From the NCBI GenBank assembly GCA_018830945.1, contig JAHJRD010000026.1, positions 1 through 36,138 on the forward strand: DNA of 36,138 nt, in the 5' to 3' direction. The position numbers and the translations under genes were made by a program. Position 1 is the stretch's first letter. Every line of letters starts with the position of its first letter. The notes beneath the pieces are model-generated. The model worked only from the letters and a program-made list of their open reading frames with translations. It searched no databases and was not told the origin of the DNA. Shown piece after piece: positions 6,040-12,997 of the stretch. Origin of the DNA: Nanobdellota archaeon (GTDB lineage Archaea; Nanobdellota; Nanobdellia; SCGC-AAA011-G17; GW2011-AR17).

Positions 6040-9000
6040 TTAACAAAGCCGTTTAATCTCTTCCATAACTTTACCGAGATTGTTCTGAATATCTACTGCC
6101 CGGAATCTTCTGATCTTCCAGCCTTCAAGCTTTAAATGGGTGTTTCTTAAGCTATCAGACTCAATTTTTTGAGAATGGGCTTTATCGCCATCTATTTCAA
6201 TATCATATTTGTTTTTGTTTACAAATAATGCAAAGTCAAGCCGGTATAACTTATTGCCTTTTACCTTTGTTTCATACTGATAATGGAATTTAATTTTGTC
6301 CTTTTCTAATCTTTTGTATAATCTATGTTCAATCTTAGATTCGAAATTAACCTCTTTTTGTTCTCGCGGAATGCAATAATCTGCCAATTTTTTGAGAATG
6401 CCCCCTGCCTCTTGGCATCTTTCTTTATCGCCTACAATTATCAAAATACTCCTTGCCCTTGTGATAGCAACATTTAGCAATTGTTTTGTCGCATGCACCC
6501 AATTAAGCGTTTTCTGTTCTGTATTTTGTGATATTGCGGGCGAGAATATTATTATGTCTTTTTCATCCCCCTGAAACCTATGAGCTGTCCCCACTTTAAT
6601 GTCCATCTCTTCTAATTCTTTAGTCTTATTGATTCTATTTGTAATTAGTTCCATTTGATTCTTAAATAAAGTTACAACTCCGAGGGAGACTTTTTTAAAA
6701 TCTGATTTGTGATGGTTCCTAATTTTTTTGATTATACTGATTATCTTTTCTGCTTCTTCATTATTATGGAGACTTTTTGTATTGCCCTTCACATCTACCC
6801 ATTTAATTCCCATTGGGTAGGCTCCCTTAGAAATTAATTTGTTTTCGTCAGTCATAATATCTAATCTTTTGTCATAAAAATATTCATTAGAAAAATTAAT
6901 GATGTCCTTGTGGGAACGATAATGCTGATTCAACAATGTTGGGTGCTTATTTTTATTTTGGATTGTTAGTTTAGAGATGTCATAAAGCGAGTTTTTGCTG
7001 TATGCATAATCCAAATATAACTTAGATATCTTATTATCTGAAGCAATTTTGTTATCTTCGCTATCTTTAAGCGATGAAATATGCTTTAGTTGCTGGGTGT
7101 CCCCAATAACCACTACTTTTTTTGCCCTATAGAATAAAGGAAAGGCAGATGCAATATCACATTGCGAAGCTTCATCAATAACTAATAAGTCAAATAAATT
7201 CTCTTTAAGGGGCAGGCTATTTTTTGCCGACAAATTAGTTACAATCCAAACAGGGAGGAAAGGTAATACTTTCTCGATTTCACGTTGTTGTTCTTTTACT
7301 AGTTGATACCATAGGGTAGGATCCTGAATATATGGTTCTAATTTCTCTGTCGCATCGATATATCTTGAGACATGATTTTCATCAGATGGGGATGTGTTCT
7401 TTAGTTTTTCAAACCAGTAATCTTCAAATATGTTTTTTGATATTTTTTGTCTTTCTTCTTGAAATTTAGCGATTTTTGAATATAACATGGAAAAGTGGGG
7501 CTCATCAAATAGCAGGTTTTTTATAGTGTGTATCTCCTTATCATGGGTGGTTATATCCTCCATAACTAATAGCCAACTTAAGAATTGCTTAAGGAAATTA
7601 TCATCACTTTTATCCTTCGAGCCTATAAACTTTTTAGTTGGAGTTGATAATTGAGTGTAGTATTTGTTAAAAATACCTTTTTTTGTTTCAATTAATTTTG
7701 ATACATCTTTATTAAGCTTTTCTATCTCTTTGTTAATTTTGGATAATCTTTTAAAATTTAAGATTAATTCTAAATTTGCTTTGATGCTTTTAGAATTAAA
7801 TTCTATCTGCTTATTAAAGTAAGCCTGAACATCTCGATCTAATGCCTCATAATGCTTCTTAAATAAGCTATATACTTCATTTAAAAAATATTTCGGGAAA
7901 ACTTTTTTGATTACTTTTTTTATAAAGTTGTCCTTGATACATAATAACTCAATATCCTTGATAAGCTCTAACTCATTGGTGTTGTCGTATTCATGTTCTT
8001 CAAATAAGGGGAATAGTTGTGAGGGTATACCTATTTTTGCAGTAAAATTATTCAGCTTGGCTTTTTCCTCCTTTATCTTTTCATTGAGTGTCTTGATGTT
8101 TAAAATGAGAATGTCTATTGAGCTTATATCCTTTTTAACACTGAATTTATTCAGGGAGAGATATTGTTTATTTTGAATATCCTGTTTTAATTCTTTTGGT
8201 AACAAATCGCTTAAAGTCTCTATCATTTCATAATGTTTGTCAATTTTAGCATTTAATTCAGATAAACAACCTATTTTGGATTTTAGTTTGTGGATTTCCT
8301 CATTTAAATGAAATATGCTCTGCTTATTTTTTTCAAAGGAAGATGATACTTTTATGCTCTCTTTATGTTGGAAGAGATTGCTAATCTGTAATTTAGCCTT
8401 TTTTCTATAATTACCTGAGCCCATCCTTATTACTAGGTCTTTAGATAAAACTCCTTTAAGCTTATCATTTACCACGTTTACTGCCTGGTTATTCTTGCTT
8501 GCAAAGAGCACTGTTTTGTCATTCCAGACAGCATTAGCAATGATATTAAGGACTACCTGTGATTTTCCTGTTCCCGGAGGCCCGGTAATAACGCTAATAT
8601 CATTTGAAAAAGCTTCTTTTACGCCTTCTTCTTGTGATTCATTCAGGTTAAAAGCCTCAAGCAGTTCCTTTGGTTTTTCTTTATCATTAAGTTTTTCTTT
8701 GCCAAACAAAAACCCCAGCGAAGTTGTTTCTATTTCGTGCTTAGACTTTTTTTTGAGTTCACGCAATTCATCAATCAAGCCCTTGGTAAATCCCATCTTT
8801 CCACCAAAATATAAAATTGCCTTGTTTATCAATTGGGGAGAATTTGTTACTATCATCGGCTTTTGTTCAAGCTCCGGAGATATGGTTTTCTCATCAAGAT
8901 TAAGCTCTTTTGCTATTATGCTGAGTTTAATGGAAAAATCTTCTTCCTCAGCGATTTTTGCGCGTATGTTGTTTATCTCTTCTATGCCATAACCCTCATG

Positions 9001-9396
9001 TTTACTTAAGATATAATGGTTAAACTCAGGGTTGGGCTCCATTTTAGTGAAAATAAGCGCACCTTCTTTTTCGTCAACACGTATTTCAACATAGAAGACG
9101 GGGCTAACTTTCCCATTAGAATCCATGAAAAGCGGATAACCATAAGAAATAGGCACATCCTTATAATTAAGCTTATAATCCTTGAAAATCCCTTCAGTTT
9201 CAGGAGTTTTCTTGATTTCAACCTGTTCTTTTTTTTGTAGGAGAAATAGCTCTTTTTTGAATATATGTGAGTAAAACCTTTTATTATTTTCCTTATAATC
9301 AAAATTAAGCATTAATTTCTCTTCTTTTTCTAAACAAGAGATATAATAGTCTAATAATGAGTGAAATTCCGTAATTGAATCTATATGGTTAACCAT
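6040..9396 (-). CDS. SF1 helicase fused to a C-terminal DUF559/Vsr-like nuclease
   Basis: 1118-aa predicted nucleic-acid translocase and nuclease. The N-terminal 250 residues are unassigned. The helicase core follows: a Q-like motif (LNESQEEGVKEAF, about 251), Walker A GPPGTGKS (about 272), motif II DEAS (about 741), GDTQQL (motif III), QHYRSH (motif IV), GTAHRFQGDEKD (about 935) and NVAITRAR (about 975). A roughly 400-residue lysine-rich coiled-coil insertion separates motifs Ia and II, as in UPF1-like SF1 enzymes. Residues about 1010-1118 match the DUF559/Vsr-like endonuclease pattern: RLDFAL, IEIDG, H, D..R and GWKIRRF. Single-gene helicase-nuclease fusions are frequent in antiviral islands; that role is inferred. 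The gene is visibly more A+T-rich than its neighbours, suggesting transfer. The TATA at 9419-9426 predicts a leaderless start at ATG 9396. Confidence 0.8.
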   Translation of the reverse strand: MVNHIDSITEFHSLLDYYISCLEKEEKLMLNFDYKENNKRFYSHIFKKELFLLQKKEQVEIKKTPETEGIFKDYKLNYKDVPISYGYPLFMDSNGKVSPVFYVEIRVDEKEGALIFTKMEPNPEFNHYILSKHEGYGIEEINNIRAKIAEEEDFSIKLSIIAKELNLDEKTISPELEQKPMIVTNSPQLINKAILYFGGKMGFTKGLIDELRELKKKSKHEIETTSLGFLFGKEKLNDKEKPKELLEAFNLNESQEEGVKEAFSNDISVITGPPGTGKSQVVLNIIANAVWNDKTVLFASKNNQAVNVVNDKLKGVLSKDLVIRMGSGNYRKKAKLQISNLFQHKESIKVSSSFEKNKQSIFHLNEEIHKLKSKIGCLSELNAKIDKHYEMIETLSDLLPKELKQDIQNKQYLSLNKFSVKKDISSIDILILNIKTLNEKIKEEKAKLNNFTAKIGIPSQLFPLFEEHEYDNTNELELIKDIELLCIKDNFIKKVIKKVFPKYFLNEVYSLFKKHYEALDRDVQAYFNKQIEFNSKSIKANLELILNFKRLSKINKEIEKLNKDVSKLIETKKGIFNKYYTQLSTPTKKFIGSKDKSDDNFLKQFLSWLLVMEDITTHDKEIHTIKNLLFDEPHFSMLYSKIAKFQEERQKISKNIFEDYWFEKLKNTSPSDENHVSRYIDATEKLEPYIQDPTLWYQLVKEQQREIEKVLPFLPVWIVTNLSAKNSLPLKENLFDLLVIDEASQCDIASAFPLFYRAKKVVVIGDTQQLKHISSLKDSEDNKIASDNKISKLYLDYAYSKNSLYDISKLTIQNKNKHPTLLNQHYRSHKDIINFSNEYFYDKRLDIMTDENKLISKGAYPMGIKWVDVKGNTKSLHNNEEAEKIISIIKKIRNHHKSDFKKVSLGVVTLFKNQMELITNRINKTKELEEMDIKVGTAHRFQGDEKDIIIFSPAISQNTEQKTLNWVHATKQLLNVAITRARSILIIVGDKERCQEAGGILKKLADYCIPREQKEVNFESKIEHRLYKRLEKDKIKFHYQYETKVKGNKLYRLDFALFVNKNKYDIEIDGDKAHSQKIESDSLRNTHLKLEGWKIRRFRAVDIQNNLGKVMEEIKRLC

Positions 9397-9418
9397 GGCT
9401 ATGAGAAAATAGAGCCCT

Positions 9419-9426
9419 CTATTTAA
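9419..9426 (-). promoter_or_regulatory. TATA box of the helicase-nuclease gene
   Basis: TTAAATAG on the minus strand, preceded by a BRE-like AAAGCA, 26 nt before ATG 9396. It begins a few bases after the relic of the AAA-gene 3' end (9434-9468). This implies that the helicase once lay directly behind the AAA gene. Confidence 0.55.
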
Positions 9427-9433
9427 TGCTTTC

Positions 9434-9468
9434 TAATTCAATCCGCCCTTAAACTCAGAAGCCAATCC
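9434..9468 (-). repeat. Direct repeat copy 2: relic of the AAA ATPase gene 3' end
   Basis: 35 nt matching 10666-10700 with one mismatch (position 9462). On the minus strand it reads GLASEFKGGLN then stop, against GLTSEFKGGLN then stop in the intact gene at 10665-11618. Just upstream the relic has an in-frame TAG and similarity fades (RKLKV versus RRPKLY). The two copies bracket the MNT/HEPN module. Confidence 0.85.
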
Positions 9469-9490
9469 CTAGACTTTTAGCTTCCGAAAA

Positions 9491-9520
9491 GCTTAAATAT
9501 ATGCAATCCTATAAATAGGA
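9491..9520 (+). promoter_or_regulatory. Promoter and possible operator of the MNT/HEPN pair
   Basis: Two TATA-like elements occur: GCTTAAATATAT (9491-9502) and TATAAATA within CCTATAAATAGG (9509-9520). The latter is itself a dyad (CCTAT/ATAGG) and so a candidate autoregulatory operator. The start codon at 9549 is preceded by AGGAGGAAAT, so this pair uses a leader with a Shine-Dalgarno. Confidence 0.45.
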
Positions 9521-9548
9521 ATGAATAATCCTAAAAACAGGAGGAAAT

Positions 9549-10169
9549 ATGCTTAAAAAAGAACATGAAATACTTTATGTATTTGCTAAAAAGCCGTGGA
9601 AAAAGCTTGCATTCAGGGAGATAAAAATCCTTTCAAAAAAGAAGTCTGAAAGCTATGTATTCGGCTGCCTTAAGAAAATGGTTAAGCAGCAATTACTGAA
9701 TGTTGAAAAGGCAGGCAATGTGTCGCTCTACTCGCTTAATCTTAAATCCTTAAAAGCGCAGTGTTTTGCAGGGTTTGCTGCAGAATTTGCGGCATGGAAC
9801 AAGAAGCAGCTGCCTTATGAAACAATATCAGCCATTACAACAAAAATCCCGACTGCTTTTTATTCATTAATTATAACCGGAAGCTATGCAAGCGGAAAAC
9901 AAAGAAAAGATTCAGACATAGACATGGTTATAATTTGTGATGAATCCATGGATACAAAGCAAATCTACGCAGAGCTCAGGCACAGTTGCGAAATGAGCAT
10001 ACCGCCGATACATTTATATGTGTTCAAAAAATCTGAATTTAAGCTCATGCTTGCTGACAGGAAGGCTAATTACGGGAAGGAAACTGCGAACAACTGCCTT
10101 CTGCTTGCAGGCGGAAGAGAATATTATTCAATCATAAATGAGGCGGTGCAAAATGGATTCAATGGATGA
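9549..10169 (+). CDS. wHTH plus MNT-type nucleotidyltransferase
   Basis: 206-aa fusion of an N-terminal winged helix (about 1-75) and a minimal nucleotidyltransferase domain with GSYASGKQRKDSDIDMVII (about 111-129; paired D123 and D125). In MntA/HepT-type pairs such enzymes modify the partner HEPN RNase (AMPylation) and neutralise it; that role is inferred here. The third acidic residue of the catalytic triad is not obvious: the expected strand reads PIHLYVFKK. A strong AGGAGG at 9539-9544 supports ATG 9549. The 3' end overlaps the HEPN gene by 17 nt. The pair lies between the two copies of the AAA-gene 3' end. Confidence 0.75.
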   Translation: MLKKEHEILYVFAKKPWKKLAFREIKILSKKKSESYVFGCLKKMVKQQLLNVEKAGNVSLYSLNLKSLKAQCFAGFAAEFAAWNKKQLPYETISAITTKIPTAFYSLIITGSYASGKQRKDSDIDMVIICDESMDTKQIYAELRHSCEMSIPPIHLYVFKKSEFKLMLADRKANYGKETANNCLLLAGGREYYSIINEAVQNGFNG

Positions 10170-10632
10170 GATTTATATCGAAAGGGCAAATAATGAGCTT
10201 CTGGCTGCGTATTCGCTTAAAAAGCTGAGCGAGGAGCCTGATGCCAAAAAGATATTTAATATCCCTCTTGATACAACTTTTTTCAGTTCAGTCATATCGC
10301 ATTCTTATTATGCAATATTTTATGCTGCAAAATCCATATTGCTGACAAAAGGCATAAAAACAGTATCGCCTGAAATCCATAGGAAAACCTTGGAAGCTTT
10401 CAAGAAATACCTGGTTGAAACCGGCATATTGGATGTCAAGCTTCTGGAAATATATAAATCAATAGTAATAAGGGCGGATGCGCTTTTTGAGATTTTTAAA
10501 GCAGAAAAAAAGAAAAGAGGGGATTTTACATATACTACCATTCCGCAGGCAAATAAGGGGTTTGCAGAAGATTCCCTAAAGAACGCACAGATATTTGTAT
10601 CAAACATAGAAAAGACCCTAAGAAAAAAGTAA
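10153..10632 (+). CDS. HEPN-domain protein, partner of the MNT
   Basis: 159-aa helical protein with the HEPN signature: an N-terminal helix (ERANNELLAAYSLKK), the SHSYYAIFYAAKSILL helix (about 50-65) and the C-terminal KKRGDFTYTT...A..SLKNAQIFVSNI pattern. HEPN proteins paired with MNTs are typically RNA-cleaving toxins. The strict RxxxxH RNase motif is not evident here (KKRGDFTY occupies that place), so it may belong to the non-canonical subset. ATG 10153 follows GAGGCGGTG inside the end of the MNT gene, which shows translational coupling. An upstream ATG (10138) is less well placed. A terminator hairpin follows at once. Confidence 0.75.
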   Translation: MDSMDEIYIERANNELLAAYSLKKLSEEPDAKKIFNIPLDTTFFSSVISHSYYAIFYAAKSILLTKGIKTVSPEIHRKTLEAFKKYLVETGILDVKLLEIYKSIVIRADALFEIFKAEKKKRGDFTYTTIPQANKGFAEDSLKNAQIFVSNIEKTLRKK

Positions 10633-10637
10633 CATGG

Positions 10638-10666
10638 GGTTTGGGGTATCCCCAACCGCCCTTTTT
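10638..10666 (+). terminator. Terminator of the MNT/HEPN pair
   Basis: TTGGGG (10641-10646) pairs with CCCCAA (10650-10655) around TAT, extendable by GG/CC with a bulged T, and is followed by GCCCTTTTT. The T-run abuts the stop codon of the convergent AAA ATPase gene. Confidence 0.65.
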
Positions 10667-11618
10667 AATTCAATCCGCCCTTAAACTCAGAAGTCAATCC
10701 ATACAGCTTAGGCCTTCTATTGTTAACAATATATGTGACTTGTTTCTCTGCAAGGCTGCTTAACTGCTTTCCAATGCTGCCTTCTGTTGTGTTTAGAATC
10801 TCAGCCAATTGCTTTGCAGTCCTGTTGCCCTCTAATAACAGAAGAACCATTCTTTTCTGCATTGGGCTGAAACCTGATAATTTCTTGTCGTCTATCGGCA
10901 TAAGGTTGTCAGGCAGCTTGATATCATCAGGCCTTTGCAAGTCTAATAACTGGTTTGCTTTTTTTCTTGCCAAAACAGATTTTGCAGAATCAATTGTTAT
11001 TTTTCCAGGCTCCAAATTAATGCACAACTGCTCGCAGTTCTCTAAAATCTTTCTTGGATTGTTTCTTGCGTCATTCACTATTAATGAAACCACATTTTCA
11101 GGAAAAGGGTTTTTGCCTAAAGTCCTCATTTCTATTAATTGGCTTGCCTCTTCCTCGCCCATGCCTGCCAATCTTATAATCCTCCCGCCAACCCTGTTTG
11201 TAAAGCTGTCAGGATAGTCCATCCTGTTTCCAATCTGGGCAATTGCAACGCTTCTTAGCACATTTCCGTCCCACAATGCTTTCATGTCCTTGACAAAAGG
11301 CTCGTCACAATGGTGGGCTTCGTCAAGCATTAAAATTTTCTTTCTGATAAAGGGCTTTCCAACGTGCTTCTTCAGGTTGAATTCCTCGCTCATGCTTTCA
11401 GCATTCAGGTAAATGCCTTTTTGCAGCAGCCCCATCTGTCGTTTAAGCCATCTTAATAATGATGTTTTCCCGGCGCCAGGCTCGCCAACAACAATGCACA
11501 TGTCGCCTGCAGAAACATAATTAAACAAAAGCTCTCTCTCTTTCTCAAAACCAACTAATTCAGTGCTCCATTTGACTGAGAAGGGATTATTCTTCCAGCC
11601 GTACTTCTTATACCACAT
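10665..11618 (-). CDS. AAA ATPase with C-terminal winged helix (ExeA/Cdc6-like)
   Basis: 317-aa P-loop ATPase. Walker A is GEPGAGKTS (about 45-53), Walker B is ILMLDEAHH (about 100) and there is a sensor-type region (AQIGNRMDYP...TNRVGG). Residues about 250-300 form a winged-helix domain (SPMQKRMVLLLLEGNRTAKQLAEI, split across the helix-turn-helix). The layout resembles ExeA/TniB or Cdc6-like ATPases that load or remodel DNA-bound complexes; the exact substrate is unknown. The start ATG 11618 follows GAGAGG. Its last 11 codons and stop are duplicated at 9434-9468. Its own copy (10666-10700) lies immediately beside the inserted MNT/HEPN pair. It may itself belong to the defence-like island. 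Confidence 0.7.
   Translation of the reverse strand: MWYKKYGWKNNPFSVKWSTELVGFEKERELLFNYVSAGDMCIVVGEPGAGKTSLLRWLKRQMGLLQKGIYLNAESMSEEFNLKKHVGKPFIRKKILMLDEAHHCDEPFVKDMKALWDGNVLRSVAIAQIGNRMDYPDSFTNRVGGRIIRLAGMGEEEASQLIEMRTLGKNPFPENVVSLIVNDARNNPRKILENCEQLCINLEPGKITIDSAKSVLARKKANQLLDLQRPDDIKLPDNLMPIDDKKLSGFSPMQKRMVLLLLEGNRTAKQLAEILNTTEGSIGKQLSSLAEKQVTYIVNNRRPKLYGLTSEFKGGLN
10666..10700 (-). repeat. Direct repeat copy 1: 3' end of the AAA ATPase gene
   Basis: The intact copy, coding for the C-terminus (GLTSEFKGGLN) of the AAA ATPase. It is 34/35 identical to 9434-9468, in the same orientation, 1232 nt apart. Confidence 0.85.
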
Positions 11619-11803
11619 ATATACCTCTCTTTAATGCCTCTATCAATGGATATATGGTTAGGATTAATAAATATATCGCTGATTTGGCTGGTGGGAAGTG
11701 GGGGGCAGGCTGTGGCGAAAAATGGATAAAAATCGAAAAAAGGCGGCTTGTATTGGCTGTTTGTTATGGATTCGTGTATAAATGCATTCATTTTGGGTTT
11801 ATC

Positions 11804-11821
11804 GCCTAACAGTCGTTAGGC
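11804..11821. repeat. 7-bp inverted repeat in the 11619-11877 gap
   Basis: GCCTAAC and GTTAGGC around AGTC form a perfect hairpin. The surrounding gap has no gene. It contains AGGCGGCTYGTA twice (11741-11752, 11829-11840) and a related GGCGGCTTACA at the end of the small gene (from 11872). Confidence 0.45.
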
Positions 11822-11877
11822 AAAGTTCAGGCGGCTCGTAAGACTATAACAAAGAAAAGAACAAAACGGCGGGCGGC

Positions 11878-12114
11878 TTACAAAGTTGAGGGATAATCCG
11901 CTAGAAGTTTACAAAGAACCCTCGAGATTTGAGTTGGACCATAGTATGATACTAGTGCACCCGTTGTATATCTTACACATACTGTAGAAGGACCTGAAAT
12001 AGAAATAGCATTCCACTTTACCCCAAGCTGGTTAATAAGATCCACTAATCTATCTTTAAAAGGATCATCTTCATTCACACAAAAAGTAAGTTTTTCTATC
12101 GGCATTTTTCCCAT
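11878..12114 (-). CDS. Small protein of unknown function
   Basis: 78-aa product starting MGKMPIEKLTFCVNEDDPF, with no recognised domain; predicted mixed alpha/beta. The start is set by an excellent Shine-Dalgarno, GGAGGT (12127-12122), seven nt before ATG 12114; an in-frame extension to 12195 lacks one. The leader GGAGGTAAATAA(T)ATGGG is nearly identical to that of the small gene at 20046-20291, pointing to high, Shine-Dalgarno-driven expression for both. Inverted GC-rich 10-mers (GGCGGGCGGC at 11868-11877; GCCGCCCGCC at 12184-12193) flank the gene. It sits between the accessory island and the tRNA gene. It could be a short mobile or orphan gene; I cannot assign it. Confidence 0.55.
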   Translation of the reverse strand: MGKMPIEKLTFCVNEDDPFKDRLVDLINQLGVKWNAISISGPSTVCVRYTTGALVSYYGPTQISRVLCKLLADYPSTL

Positions 12115-12270
12115 ATTATTTACCTCCAAAATATATTTTCTACAGCAATAATCTACTGCATCCTTATAAGCCTTACGGAGAACGCCGCCCGCCAACGACG
12201 AATATGCCGCCTGTAACTCACCAGATGTCGCTCGCCTTCGGCTCGCAAGAACACTCTAAAAAGGAAAAGA

Positions 12271-12394
12271 TGGGCCCCACGGGATTTGAACCCGCGACCA
12301 CTGGTTGTCTTAAGCTTATGTACCAGTGCTAGCCATATAAGACCAGTGCTCTAATTGCCCGAATTTTTAATTCTCCAGGCTGAGCTAAGGGCCC
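12271..12394 (-). tRNA. tRNA-Ile(UAU) with two introns
   Basis: Read on the minus strand: acceptor GGGCCCU/GGGGCCC, D-stem GCUC/GAGC, T-arm GCGGG-UUCAAAU-CCCGU, discriminator A, and no encoded CCA. Intron 1 (12374-12355, 20 nt) splits the D-loop: central helix GCCU/GGGC with 3-nt bulges GGA and AAU, a bulge-helix-bulge. Intron 2 (12335-12307, 29 nt) lies at the canonical 37/38 position: central helix CUUA/UAAG with bulges UAU and ACA. Cutting each bulge after its second base yields a standard 75-nt tRNA with D-loop AGCCUGGUUA and anticodon loop CUUAUAA, so the anticodon is UAU (Ile, reading AUA). Most archaea instead read AUA with an agmatidine-modified CAU tRNA. Confidence 0.9.
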
Positions 12395-12420
12395 ATCTTC
12401 TACAAATGGAATTAGGCATG

Positions 12421-12430
12421 TATTTAAATG
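12421..12430 (-). promoter_or_regulatory. tRNA-Ile promoter
   Basis: CATTTAAATA on the minus strand places transcription start near 12399, about five nt before the mature tRNA 5' end at 12394. A T-rich run (TCTTTTCCTTTTT, about 12270-12258) after the tRNA is a likely terminator. Confidence 0.6.
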
Positions 12431-12541
12431 TTTCGAGCATAGCGAAGAGACATTATGAACCTCAGTGAATAAATGTTTCGAGCGAAATGCTATTTTATAT
12501 CACACATAAATTTATATATTCAGGCTAACTCTAATACAAAC

Positions 12542-12997
12542 ATGATTTGCAAGAGGTGTAATTATAACCCTGATAAGGGGGATTTGTTCTGCAGGAAATG
12601 CGGTGAGGAGCTGCCAACAGATGAGACTTTCCAGTGCGAGTGCGGCGCAGAAGTATGCAATGATGACAGGTACTGCCACAAGTGCGGCGCAATGTTCTCA
12701 TCAGGAACATGCAGCAGCTGCAATGCTGATTTGGCTCCAAATGCCAAATACTGCAGTGAATGCGGGACAAAGGCTGATGAGTCGGAAACAAGCGAAGAGC
12801 CTGCAACCTATGAAACGCCTGCTTTTATGAGCGAGCCTTCTTACAGCGAGCCAGAAACATCTTCTAATGAATCTTCTGAAGTGCCAAAGATAGAAGTGTA
12901 TGATGAGTACGGCAATGTAAGGCCAATTGATGAAAAAGAAGAAGAGCCTAAAAAGCCAAAGTACAGGATGTCTGGCGACGGCTATTACGAGCCTTAG
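12542..12997 (+). CDS. Zinc-ribbon protein with acidic tail
   Basis: 151-aa protein. The N-terminal 80 residues hold successive CxxC knuckles (CKRC, CRKCG, CHKCG, CSSC, CSECG), i.e. about three zinc ribbons; the remaining 70 are acidic, Ser/Pro/Glu-rich and probably disordered. Double zinc-ribbon proteins of this kind are common in archaea; binding partners are unknown. The start is taken at ATG 12542 (MICKRC) because TTTATATA at 12511-12518 predicts transcription from about 12540, a leaderless mRNA; an in-frame ATG at 12473 lies upstream of that promoter. The stop (12995-12997) overlaps the stop of the convergent mtaB. Confidence 0.75.
   Translation: MICKRCNYNPDKGDLFCRKCGEELPTDETFQCECGAEVCNDDRYCHKCGAMFSSGTCSSCNADLAPNAKYCSECGTKADESETSEEPATYETPAFMSEPSYSEPETSSNESSEVPKIEVYDEYGNVRPIDEKEEEPKKPKYRMSGDGYYEP

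Noticed and set aside
12994-12997. Overlapping stop codons of convergent genes (also at 21979-21982) as a special signal
   Set aside because: Tail-to-tail overlaps are common in compact genomes; no further structure supports a function.
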